Origin: Effrenium voratum
Lineage: Eukaryota > Sar > Dinophyceae > Suessiales > Symbiodiniaceae
DNA: 64,000 nt
Reading direction: 5' to 3'
Assembly: GCA_963377175.1 (NCBI GenBank)
Contig: CAUJNA010003803.1
Span: 327,387 to 391,386 of the forward strand
Below the pieces are notes generated by a model that did no database searches, was not told where the DNA came from, and saw only the letters and a list, made by a program, of their open reading frames with translations. The translations under genes and the position numbers were made by a program. Below, one piece after another: positions 44,258 to 53,123 of this stretch. Every line of letters starts with the position of its first letter. Position 1 is the first letter of the stretch.

Positions 44258-44285
44258 TAAATTTACTACTTTTGCAGACTCAGGG
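44258..44285 (-). repeat. Right 28 bp end of perfect inverted repeat
   Basis: Exact reverse complement of 37,413-37,440. TGCA at 44,273-44,276 is the second copy of the presumed target duplication. Confidence 0.9.
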
Positions 44286-45390
44286 TGATGAAGAGTGCCT
44301 CTACCCGATCCTTGACAATAGGTTCAATGCTGCGCTGAGAAAATGCATCACATCGAAACCTATAGTTGCCAAGATCAGCAGGCTGACTGAAGAGGCTCAG
44401 GTAAAAAGGGGAACGAGGCTGAAAAGCCGCCAGATCCTGTTCTGTCTAATTGAATACCTTCGTCCTGATGAAGTCGGGAGTCAGTCTATCCGTACAAATG
44501 AACTTCTTCGCCTATCCCTTGGCAGAGCTGCCGGGTCTGGCGAACCTCAGCTTGAGAAATTCCTTGATAAATGGGAAGGACTCCTGGGCGGAATCACCGC
44601 ACCGATTGATCACCACGTTCTTCAGCATGTTTTCTTTGAGCAAGTTCGACATTCACCATGCTTGATGCCTGACGTGCAACACTGGGATCGTAATCCAGAC
44701 GTGCAAAACTACGACTGGATCATGAGGGCCGCTCGTAACGCTGTGTCGAGGTGGAGGACGAGATACAATGTCTCTGAGATAAAGGACCGAATGTACTCCC
44801 GATCGCCACATGCTGATCGCAATCCGAATGCCGCCGCTCCTGGGGTACGCCGTCCTTCGCCGTTTGGGGATACTCGCAAGACAGGGGACGCGAGATCAGG
44901 TGATCGTGATCGCGGAAAGACGCGGTCTGATGACCCCAGGCGGAATAGCAGGGAGCGCCCTTCTCCAGGAAGAGATCGCCGCCATGAGCATCCTGCCACC
45001 CCTGGAGTTTGTCATGATTGGCAGAAGGGGCAATGTAGGCGCGGTTCTGACTGCCGTTTTGCGCACCATGAGGAGAAACCGAAATCTCCCCGCGATGACG
45101 ACGGTCCCATATACCCTGGGTACTGCAGAGAGTGGCTAAACGCCGGCAAATGCACGCGTCCGAAGTGTACGTACAAGCATGAGAAGCCCCCTCCTGACCT
45201 AGCTCCGCTTCCCAGGAGGCCCGGTGCCCCTGCTACTGAGCAGGGGGGTGATTCGTCGAATCCCTATCCTGATGGCGGATTGACAGTCCCGCACCTGGGG
45301 TTGATGAGGGTTTCTGAGAGGGGCGGGCCGTTACCCACAGGCCTCGCCGGGAGTATCTATCGCATGCCCAGCGACCAAGTGCGAATCTAG
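44277..45390 (+). CDS. gag: Gag, C-terminal part with two CCCH zinc fingers
   Basis: The coding sequence resumes right after the nested element (TQGDEECLYPILDNRF) and runs to TAG at 45,388. The first ~150 residues carry the rest of the copia Gag core: a LKSRQILFCLIEYL segment, then an F-x-x-W segment (EKFLDKWEGLL), then MPDVQHWDRNPD and a basic helix. The C-terminal half is Arg/Asp/Pro-rich with two CCCH fingers at about 45,010-45,066 (C-x7-C-x5-C-x3-H) and 45,124-45,180 (C-x8-C-x4-C-x3-H). These replace the single CCHC knuckle usual in copia Gag and should bind the genomic RNA. An ATG-led start further left (44,107) lies inside the nested element and is probably not used. Confidence 0.8.
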
Positions 45391-45451
45391 TGGCCTCACG
45401 GGTGCCCTTTCTGACAAGACGCCCGGCCGCTCTCCTCCCGCTGATGCACAG

Positions 45452-48400
45452 GTGTGGGCTAGAACCGATCACCGGGCTTGCATGTTTCAGGGACCCACAG
45501 GTGGAGGCCCCGACTTACAGCACGTGGTGTGGAGACGGACCGTTTCCATCCCCGATGGACGGGTTATCCAGGACCTTCCAATCACCTCTCACACTTCGCG
45601 GAATAGGATGTTCTGCCCTATCGGTTTTACCGGCGACGTGAAAACTACCTTCTGGTCATACACTGATCCTGTTAAGCGTGCCGCGTGGAATGCCTCTATG
45701 CGTCCGAACGTCTACAACGACGATCGCAGCCCGACAGTTCAGATCAATGACTCCGCCATGATTGAATATATCGTCGTTGCTGATAACAACCTTATGAAGC
45801 AGATTTCTCATATTTCTCAGAAGTCTAGGAATCCATCCTATACTCACTCCGGGGAGTTCAAGAATGCTTCAAAGATCACCATTGAACGCCAAAGTGAGAA
45901 GGCTATTCTCCGCGCGCTATCCATGCAGGAGCAGGTCGCCATTGATCAGGAGGGCGAATACCTCGAATCTAAACCGATTCGACGGCGCATGATGTATAGA
46001 GCATCGCGCATGTCCTCCACTCCATCCGCTCCTGGGCACGAGCGATCGATCCGGTGGCTTGCTGATACAGGCTGCCCCATCGATCTTGTTGGACTGAATG
46101 AGCTTAGCGCCGGAGAGCAGAGTCTGGTGAAGAAAGCTGGACGTACCCATGCCCTGCAGACCGCCAACGGTACGGCGTCGACCCTCGGAAGCATTGCTGC
46201 TGATATGCAGGACATTGACGAGGTGATCGATGCCCACGTCATGCAGAACACGCCATCGCTCATCTCAATCGGCAAACGCTGTATGGAGCAAGGCTATACC
46301 TTCACCTGGCCCGCAGGTGAGCTTCCCGTCCTTCAAGGACCTGATGGCAAGGAGATCGTACTCGACGTGCTGAACAACGTCCCATACTTGCCTGCCTCAC
46401 GTTGTAACTTCAGTTCTCCAGTGACCGATCAGTACCCTGACGTCCCTGCTGTTCCCGCTCCTTCTGCTCTTTCCGGGGATGTCATTCAAGGGGCAACGAA
46501 GGACATGCCTTCGACATCCGAAGATCATCCTGGTTCTCCTGACCCTGATCCTCCTGCCTCTGATCCAAGTGAGGATGCCGTCGAGCTTGAAGGCCACGGC
46601 CCTCTGCGTAGCGCCGAAGACTGGAGAGCTGACGCCTTGACCCTCCGACATATGATGACTCATCTTCCCAAGAACCCTTTTTGCTCTCACTGCCAGCGTG
46701 CCAAGATGGAGAACGTTAGACTGTTCCGGAAGAAGGGCGCGGCTGGTCACGGAGCCGAAGACTTTGGCGACCTAGTCACCGCCGACACGATGGTTCTGCA
46801 AGGACTACGAGACAGGGGCATCAACGGCGAGGCCGACGCCATCGTCTTCTACGATCTCGCCACTTCGTGGATTGATGTCATGCCTGTCATGAGCCGCTCT
46901 GATGCTAACACCGTTGACGCTTTCAACCGCTTCGCAGGGCCTCAGAATGACATCAAGATGATGCACACTGATCAAGCTAAAGAACTTGTCAGTGCTTGCA
47001 AAGAACTGCGCTGGATACATGAATGGTCTACTCCGGGGATGCCAAAGACCAACGGCATCATTGAAAACAAAGTCAAATTAGTCCTTCATGGTGCACGTGT
47101 GCTTTTACGTCAAGCCGGGTTAGAAGCCCGATGGTGGCCCTACGCAACAAAGTACTTTGCCGTCGCTAGGAACATCGAGAATCGGGGAGGTGGAAGCGCG
47201 TGGTCTAAAAGACACGCCCCCCTTCCTTTCAACGGCAAGCTTCTTCCCTTCGGTTGCTTGGTTGATTTCTTCCCCGTCGCTCCCAAACCGCGTCGAGTTG
47301 AAAAGGCGGGGATCAAAAACGCTCCCGAAGATCAAAATAAGCCTGCCGACGATGACTATTGGAGCAAAGACGAAGAGAATGAGTGCGTTATCCGTATACA
47401 CCGGACACCCAGAAAAAAACTCTTCGATCCAAGGGGCTCCAACTGCCCAATCGACGTTGATTTCCTCGCTGACGAAACTCTCACCATCATTAAGTATCTC
47501 AACGGTGAAAATGACTCCATTCAGTCAACCACGTGGAGAAACCTGAGTGATCATAGAGATGATCAATCGCAAGATTGGATTGGCGAAGCCTATTTTCAGG
47601 TCGACGTCCACGCTCTCGAGAAATGGGGCGAAACCTCAAAGGAAGGCGCACCCCTTTCTGATGATGACTATGAACCCATGTCAGCCGAAGAAATCGAGGA
47701 AGCTCTGCGTGACTGCGACTACGACCCCCTTGCTGACTTCGCTGAAGAAGAATCTAGTATCGCTCCCGCTGTTCCCGGTGAAGAGCACGATCATTATAAG
47801 GCTCCCAAGTTCGCTCCTGTAGCCAAACCTGGTGTTTTCCTTGGTTATCGGTTCGAACCTGGAGGGAAATGGAAGGGCGACTACTATGTTGCTGACCTCG
47901 AGCACTTTCAGGCTGGAGTTGTTCGACCCAGTATCCACCAAGTGAAGCAGATCTACCACAATGCTGAAGAACCGTACGTTTTTCCTCTGCTAAAAGCATA
48001 TGAGGCTCGTACCCGTGAAATTGCATCATATAAGCATGATCGCCTGTCAAACCCTGATCACTTCAGCGGGAAGAATCTGCCCCGAAAAGACGAGTCGTTC
48101 AGCTTCGACGAGGGACGCTTTGACCATGAGGACGATGAGGATGATCGTCAAAATCGTCGACAGAATGCTGATTTCGACAATGTTCCAGAGACTGACCTCA
48201 TAGATCGTCACGTCTCGGATGGATCTTCCCCTGACAAAAGGGATGATTACTGGGTGCGCTTTGAAGAAGAAAGGTCCTGGCATCGATACCATGTCAAGGC
48301 GAGAAAGGACTTCTTTGGAGACGACACCCGTCCTCTGCCTTCAGGGGGGCCGGTCCAAGCTGATCTCGACGACGTCAGGATCACTCATTGCACCTTCCTC

Positions 48401-48787
48401 GATTCCAGAGACGAGGTCTATCGCGACTCCCGTGATGTATATGCCAGCGGCCATCGGGTTAGAACACACAAGTTCTGGACCGGGGTTACCATCCTCTTTG
48501 ACAAGGGCTGCGCGCCCAAGAGGAGGCGTCCCTCTCCCAAGAAACCGCTCTGCGAAGATGTGTTACCGGGAGGTAAAGAGGACATTGATTATCCTCAGTC
48601 CTCCAAAAGAAAAGAACGTCCCTACACCGGGACGGGGAAACCCAACTCCATCTCGTCCGATGATTGGCGAGCCATGTCGCTCACTGCGCGAAGGATCTAT
48701 GTCAGCACTGAGAGGGAGCTTGAGGTTGAGAAGTCTCGCTCCAAGTCCGGCGACGATCCCCCTGTCCAACAAATCACTCCTAATTGA
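45452..48787 (+). CDS. pol: Pol part 1: aspartic protease and integrase
   Basis: The frame is +1 relative to Gag and is already open over the Gag stop, so Pol is probably reached by +1 frameshifting, as in Ty1. The frame entry at 45,452 is a GTG; the first ATG is at 45,482. Protease: LADTGCPIDLV with the catalytic Asp at about residue 205. Integrase: H-x4-H...C-x2-C zinc finger near 397-418 (HMMTH...CSHC), then a DDE core with TADTM near 444, HTDQAKE with Asp 507, and NGIIE with Glu 538. The Asp-to-Glu gap is 30 residues, shorter than the common 35. The acidic, charged C-terminal third (about 600-1111) replaces the usual integrase tail. It stops at 48,785, just where the +1 frame takes over. 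Confidence 0.9.
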   Translation: MWARTDHRACMFQGPTGGGPDLQHVVWRRTVSIPDGRVIQDLPITSHTSRNRMFCPIGFTGDVKTTFWSYTDPVKRAAWNASMRPNVYNDDRSPTVQINDSAMIEYIVVADNNLMKQISHISQKSRNPSYTHSGEFKNASKITIERQSEKAILRALSMQEQVAIDQEGEYLESKPIRRRMMYRASRMSSTPSAPGHERSIRWLADTGCPIDLVGLNELSAGEQSLVKKAGRTHALQTANGTASTLGSIAADMQDIDEVIDAHVMQNTPSLISIGKRCMEQGYTFTWPAGELPVLQGPDGKEIVLDVLNNVPYLPASRCNFSSPVTDQYPDVPAVPAPSALSGDVIQGATKDMPSTSEDHPGSPDPDPPASDPSEDAVELEGHGPLRSAEDWRADALTLRHMMTHLPKNPFCSHCQRAKMENVRLFRKKGAAGHGAEDFGDLVTADTMVLQGLRDRGINGEADAIVFYDLATSWIDVMPVMSRSDANTVDAFNRFAGPQNDIKMMHTDQAKELVSACKELRWIHEWSTPGMPKTNGIIENKVKLVLHGARVLLRQAGLEARWWPYATKYFAVARNIENRGGGSAWSKRHAPLPFNGKLLPFGCLVDFFPVAPKPRRVEKAGIKNAPEDQNKPADDDYWSKDEENECVIRIHRTPRKKLFDPRGSNCPIDVDFLADETLTIIKYLNGENDSIQSTTWRNLSDHRDDQSQDWIGEAYFQVDVHALEKWGETSKEGAPLSDDDYEPMSAEEIEEALRDCDYDPLADFAEEESSIAPAVPGEEHDHYKAPKFAPVAKPGVFLGYRFEPGGKWKGDYYVADLEHFQAGVVRPSIHQVKQIYHNAEEPYVFPLLKAYEARTREIASYKHDRLSNPDHFSGKNLPRKDESFSFDEGRFDHEDDEDDRQNRRQNADFDNVPETDLIDRHVSDGSSPDKRDDYWVRFEEERSWHRYHVKARKDFFGDDTRPLPSGGPVQADLDDVRITHCTFLDSRDEVYRDSRDVYASGHRVRTHKFWTGVTILFDKGCAPKRRRPSPKKPLCEDVLPGGKEDIDYPQSSKRKERPYTGTGKPNSISSDDWRAMSLTARRIYVSTERELEVEKSRSKSGDDPPVQQITPN

Positions 48788-51700
48788 ATTTGCATGCGAA
48801 GCCGATTCCGCACTTTCCGCCACGATGTTCGAATTCGGTGGAGATGCCATTCGCGTGCACAAGGACTCCTTTGATATCCTTAAGGGCAAGGATGTTAGGA
48901 GGCTGATCGAGATCGTTAGGAAGAATCCTAAGTGCGATCTTTGGTCTTCTATCCCCTGTGGACCTTGGAGTACTTGGCAATACGTCAACCTTTCTCAGTA
49001 CGGACCCGAGTTCGCTGCCGAGCTTAACGACGCTCGAAGACAATCCCAAATCATGTTCGCGGCCTTCATTCGAGTTTCTCGTGAAGTGCGGAAGGGTGGC
49101 GGACGAGTTGCCTATGAATGGCCACGTCATTGCCTTGGATGGTCTCAGCCCTTCATGAGAAGGTTTCTTGACGATCCTGAGATTCTCACTGTCAATATTG
49201 ACGGATGCGACTTCGGAATGAAGGACAAGAACGGGACGCCCATCCGGAAGCAGTGGAGAATCGCCACGAACTCTCCCGACCTCGCCGCCGCGCTCGAGGG
49301 CCGAACGTGTCATCATGAAAAGGGGTTTGCGCACGCCAGGATTGAGGGATCCCTCACTCCGCTCACTGCCCTCTATCCGAAGCAGATGTGCCAGACAATC
49401 ATCAAATCCTGGTACAAAGGGAGGACTGAGAAATCTACGATTCCTGTCGCTGTCGCCGAGCCCAACAACCGCGCTGCATGGAAAAGAGACCCTCATGCAC
49501 TCTACATCCATCCTCTTCGGGAAGGGGTCGCTGTCCCAAATCGCGGGACTCCTGAAAGCGTTGGTCTCGATGTTCGCTCGGCCGATGATCACATTGTTCC
49601 CGCTGGCGACAAAGCCACCATCGGGACTGGCTTCGCCATCACCATTCCCGAGGGGGTCTACGGGAGAATAGCCCCCCGCTCTGGCCTTGCTGCCAAGCAC
49701 ATGATTGACATCGGTGCCGGCGTTATTGACCCCGACTATACCGGAGAGATCAAGGTTGTAATCTTCAACCATTCACACAGCGACTTCCTCGTCAAGAAGG
49801 GAGACAAAATCGCGCAACTCATTCTTCAACGCGTCTCCATTCTTGAGCCCGTCATATGCGTGCAGAAGCCGCGTGCCACCGAAAGAGGGGGGCAAGGATT
49901 CGGCAGCACTGACAAAGGTGCCCCCGCTGCATCTGCTACTTTCCCATCACACCTGTGGTCCTCCACCGGAAACACCGAGTGGTTTGCCATGCCTCGTGGG
50001 GCTGATGGATCCGGTCACAGTCCATTCCTCGGGCTTCCTCCGTTCAGCGCCTGCGTCGCTCGCCCTGTGCCTCGAAAGGAGGCAAAGCTCAATCCCAAGG
50101 CCTTCGCCGCCCTAGAAAAGGAGTGGAAGAAGCTTAGGGATCTTGGCTGTTGGGACCAATCCAGGGTGCGTGAGTGGCGTGACGTCGCTGCTGAGGCAAA
50201 ACGAGAAGGGACCAAAGTTCATGTCGGCCGTATCTTTGACATATGCGTCGAAAAGAATCACGAACTCGGCGAGGATGACCCGAACAGGAAGTTCAAGGGC
50301 CGTGTTGTCTTCGAGGGGTGTCATGTTAGGGACGAATCCAATGCCTGGGCTCTGTTTTCCGAAATCACTTCGTGCCCTGCCACCATGGCGGCGGGAAAGG
50401 TTGCTGATGCATACGGACTTTTGCCAGGAAACTCGCTTGAGGTTAGCGACGGGGAATCCGCGTATACGCAGGCGTTGCTCGGCGGAACCAAGACCTGGAT
50501 ACGCCTTCCCCGTGACCAATGGCCGAAGGAGTGGGAGAGCATGCAGGACCCTGTATGCCCCCTTGTTCTTGCGCTCTATGGACACCCCGACGCTGGAGGT
50601 TTCTGGGAGCACTGCGAGACCCAACTTAAAAAGGTTGGATTTGTGCCCATTCCCGACTGGCCCAGCGTTTTTCGTCACCCGGCACTTGAGACCTTCCTTG
50701 TAGTCTACGTTGACGATTTCAAGCAAAGTGGCCCATCGGCTAACCTCGCCGAAGGATGGAGACTCATAGGTTCCGTCATCAACATGGAGGAGCCCCGTCC
50801 TCTCAAGAGATATCTCGGCTGCGAACACGAATTCAGATCAGCCACCGTTGATGGGCCCTTCGATCCGAGGACTGCCTGGACGGTTGGGCATCCTCCCTCA
50901 AAGCCTATACCGGAGATGCGTTTTGGGCCGGACCGAAGACCTGCTGCCGACGCATGTCGCGGCAAAGCCAAGATCAACCTCATCAAGTACAACGAATCTT
51001 GCTTCATGCAAGCATGTGTTGAACGTTACCTCGAACTTTGCCAGTCGAAATTTCCCAAGGCCCTTCAGACTGTCGAGACCCCGTTCCTCGACGAGAGCAA
51101 GCCTGAATTTGACGAGAACCCGGTAAACCCGGAGTTTGACAGGCTTGTCGACCAAAAGGAAGACATCGAGATTATCTCTGCCAAGCCTGGCGTCCTAGGC
51201 GACGCAGCTGCACAAGTCTTAATGAAGATCTTGTATGGTGCTCGAATGGGCCGTTATGATTTAATCCGACCTGTGCAAGCGCTTGCCAGCAGAATCACGA
51301 AGTGGAACCAATTGTGCGACAAGAAGCTTCACAGGCTCGTGTCGTACATTAACTCCACTATTGAGTTGCACCTCTATGGATGGGTTGGCGATCAATCTGA
51401 TATGATTGAAGTCGTCACCTACTGCGATGCTGATCTCGCCGGTGATCGAACCGACGCAAAAAGCACATCCGGGGTCCTCGTGTGTCTCGTTGGCCCCCGC
51501 ACCTACATGCCCATCACCGCCGTGAGCAAGACGCAAACTTCCGTATCGAAGTCTACTCCCGAGGCCGAAATTGTCGCCCTCGATCACGGCATTTCTAAAG
51601 AGGCCATGATGCTCGCCGCTCTCTGGCACTTTGCCATCGGTCGCGGCTCCTCGGACTCAATCGTGTGTAAGTGCAAAATCAAATATGACGCTTCGATCCC

Positions 51701-52379
51701 ACAACCCATCAGCGTCCTTGAGGACAATGAAGCCGCATGCAGAATAATCGTCACAGGCAATAACCCGAACATGCGATACATGTCGCGTACCCAACGGGTT
51801 GATATCGCGTGGCTCAATGAGCGATACAATGACAAGATATTCCGTTTCGTAGCATGCCCTTCGGACTATCAGGGAGCCGACATCCTCACAAAGGCGTGCG
51901 TCGACAAGATCGTATGGAGCAAAAATCTCCACACCCTTGGGATGTTCAAGCAGGGGTTTCTGCAATCATATCTCTCCCATCCCACCCAACCCGTGCATAT
52001 TCCCCCTGCCGCTCCTGCTCTTCCACCAATCAGGGGGGTTCGCATTGAATCCGATCATGACTCAAAGTTCAACTCCTTCATCAATGACGCCAACATCTCA
52101 GATTGCAAGATTTCAATCACCGAGATTAGGGCGTCTGAGAATGACAGCCTGACCGTCGTCATTGACTCATCTGTGTTACCACTCCTGCCCCCTCAGCGCG
52201 GGCACAGAGTCGTAAAAATCGATCTCGATGATGGAGGCACCGGAGGGATCTCTACGTATCCTGGGTTAAAAGGAAAAAGAGATAATTTTGCCGTGTTCAA
52301 TATTTTTCCCTCATGCCCGGATTCCTGCAAAAGGGATTGGTCCAAGATCAGGAGGTCAGAAAATCCGCCAATTTATTGA
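48219..52379 (+). CDS. pol: Pol part 2: PCGPWS domain, dUTPase, reverse transcriptase, RNase H
   Basis: The frame is open from 48,219, but the first ~185 residues are out-of-frame overlap; meaningful sequence starts at LLIEFACEADS near residue 186. Domains follow in order. First, a Rossmann-like segment with IPCGPWSTWQ (about 245-254) and AYEWPR, typical of dinoflagellate copia Pol and reminiscent of C5-methyltransferase motif PC. Second, a full trimeric dUTPase (about 427-566) with all five motifs: LDVRSA (Asp 451), PRSGLA (486), GVIDPDYTGE (Asp 504), KKGDKIAQL, and RGGQGFGST (556). Third, an RVT_2 reverse transcriptase with SDGESAY (Asp 744) and YVDD (830-833). Fourth, RNase H with YCDAD (1070), TPEAE (1115), LEDNEA (1169) and GADILTKA. 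The ~110-residue tail is unassigned. Catalytic residues look intact. dUTPase would hydrolyse dUTP and lower uracil misincorporation during cDNA synthesis. Confidence 0.9.
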   Translation: MDLPLTKGMITGCALKKKGPGIDTMSRRERTSLETTPVLCLQGGRSKLISTTSGSLIAPSSIPETRSIATPVMYMPAAIGLEHTSSGPGLPSSLTRAARPRGGVPLPRNRSAKMCYREVKRTLIILSPPKEKNVPTPGRGNPTPSRPMIGEPCRSLREGSMSALRGSLRLRSLAPSPATIPLSNKSLLIEFACEADSALSATMFEFGGDAIRVHKDSFDILKGKDVRRLIEIVRKNPKCDLWSSIPCGPWSTWQYVNLSQYGPEFAAELNDARRQSQIMFAAFIRVSREVRKGGGRVAYEWPRHCLGWSQPFMRRFLDDPEILTVNIDGCDFGMKDKNGTPIRKQWRIATNSPDLAAALEGRTCHHEKGFAHARIEGSLTPLTALYPKQMCQTIIKSWYKGRTEKSTIPVAVAEPNNRAAWKRDPHALYIHPLREGVAVPNRGTPESVGLDVRSADDHIVPAGDKATIGTGFAITIPEGVYGRIAPRSGLAAKHMIDIGAGVIDPDYTGEIKVVIFNHSHSDFLVKKGDKIAQLILQRVSILEPVICVQKPRATERGGQGFGSTDKGAPAASATFPSHLWSSTGNTEWFAMPRGADGSGHSPFLGLPPFSACVARPVPRKEAKLNPKAFAALEKEWKKLRDLGCWDQSRVREWRDVAAEAKREGTKVHVGRIFDICVEKNHELGEDDPNRKFKGRVVFEGCHVRDESNAWALFSEITSCPATMAAGKVADAYGLLPGNSLEVSDGESAYTQALLGGTKTWIRLPRDQWPKEWESMQDPVCPLVLALYGHPDAGGFWEHCETQLKKVGFVPIPDWPSVFRHPALETFLVVYVDDFKQSGPSANLAEGWRLIGSVINMEEPRPLKRYLGCEHEFRSATVDGPFDPRTAWTVGHPPSKPIPEMRFGPDRRPAADACRGKAKINLIKYNESCFMQACVERYLELCQSKFPKALQTVETPFLDESKPEFDENPVNPEFDRLVDQKEDIEIISAKPGVLGDAAAQVLMKILYGARMGRYDLIRPVQALASRITKWNQLCDKKLHRLVSYINSTIELHLYGWVGDQSDMIEVVTYCDADLAGDRTDAKSTSGVLVCLVGPRTYMPITAVSKTQTSVSKSTPEAEIVALDHGISKEAMMLAALWHFAIGRGSSDSIVCKCKIKYDASIPQPISVLEDNEAACRIIVTGNNPNMRYMSRTQRVDIAWLNERYNDKIFRFVACPSDYQGADILTKACVDKIVWSKNLHTLGMFKQGFLQSYLSHPTQPVHIPPAAPALPPIRGVRIESDHDSKFNSFINDANISDCKISITEIRASENDSLTVVIDSSVLPLLPPQRGHRVVKIDLDDGGTGGISTYPGLKGKRDNFAVFNIFPSCPDSCKRDWSKIRRSENPPIY

Positions 52380-52584
52380 TGACCATGACCTATACAGATC
52401 TAATCTCTGCAGTTGCCAGGTTGGAGCTTACGGTCACGCCACTGTTGTTACCGTCGCCGTGACCAAACGGACAAATGATCGATTACGCTTTGTACCCTGC
52501 TCCATATCGCTTCGAAACGGGAGGAACGATTTCTCTTTTCACGATGTTGCATGGGAAAAGATTTTCGATGAAATTTTCGGTTGA
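52288..52584 (+). CDS. Small ORF overlapping the end of Pol
   Basis: About 98 codons in the +1 frame relative to Pol, running past the Pol stop to a TGA at 52,582. No recognisable domain. Because other junctions in this element are also +1, it could be a C-terminal extension of Pol made by frameshifting; equally it may be chance. Confidence 0.3.
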   Translation: MPCSIFFPHARIPAKGIGPRSGGQKIRQFIDDHDLYRSNLCSCQVGAYGHATVVTVAVTKRTNDRLRFVPCSISLRNGRNDFSFHDVAWEKIFDEIFG

Positions 52585-53123
52585 TGTGGTCGTTCGCTGA
52601 TGAACCTGTACTCTCATGTTGCTCGCCATGCAATGTGGGATGCTTCTAAGCGTTTTGCATGTCGCTTTTTGGCTCTACCAGCTGACCGCGGCTTCCTCGG
52701 AAGCCGACATCGGCAGTCGACGCACAGTACCAATCACTTCAGGACCTTATGGAACTCCCCTACACGCGGGGCTTTGACCTTTGTTTATTCTCGATGGTAC
52801 TGTCGTTCTTGAGATTGTGTACGATTCATCTTTTGATCTAATTGAGCTCCTCCATCTCTTTATTTGTGTAGCCTGAGTGTTGCACATAGCCGCCCCGCCT
52901 CGCGCTCTGGGCCGCTCCTGCGACATTCCCTGGCCCGGGTGACGTGTCCTAGACGGACTTTCCACCCCGGCCTTGGCCGCCGTTCGGCTGCTGGTGATCT
53001 TCACCACCTTCACGCACCGCTGCTGTGCGGCCCTTTGGCGTTCTCCATCGCCTTCCTGCACCGCCGCCGGCGGTTGCCTTGAACCACTTCCTACTTCCGC
53101 TACTTCAACGCGGGTTCTGTGAT
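52585..53123 (+). other. Intercistronic region between Pol and ORF3
   Basis: About 540 bp with no convincing gene, the longest non-coding gap in the internal part of the element apart from the nested insert. It contains the pyrimidine tract and AG at 52,846-52,871, so it could hold a second promoter or a trans-splicing site for a downstream mRNA. Confidence 0.5.
52846..52871 (+). promoter_or_regulatory. Candidate trans-splicing acceptor
   Basis: CTCCTCCATCTCTTTATTTG, then TGTAG: a polypyrimidine tract ending in AG about 250 bp before the ORF3 start. Dinoflagellate nuclear mRNAs commonly receive a spliced leader at such sites. This is positional inference only. Confidence 0.35.

Larger units (their letters stand above)
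37426..44272. mobile_element. Nested 6.85 kb foldback element inside gag
   Basis: Terminal inverted repeats of 15 bp (AAAGTAGTAAATTTA) are flanked by TGCA on both sides, a likely 4 bp target duplication. Deleting the element plus one TGCA leaves an uninterrupted Gag frame. Inside are ~1 kb inverted arms (38,197-39,250 and 42,370-43,360), a CATTC array, GGAGTG heptamer arrays and a GATT array. No transposase frame was found, so it is non-autonomous. Alternatively it is an unusually large intron: a GC donor before CCCTGAG and the AG of TTTTGCAG would also keep frame but would drop several Gag codons. Confidence 0.75.

Noticed and set aside
46397..46750. Minus-strand frames opposite Pol and the post-Pol ORFs (also 48,780-49,772, 56,880-58,184 and 59,441-60,439)
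   Set aside because: These mirror strongly coding plus-strand frames; composition and lack of domains fit antisense shadows.
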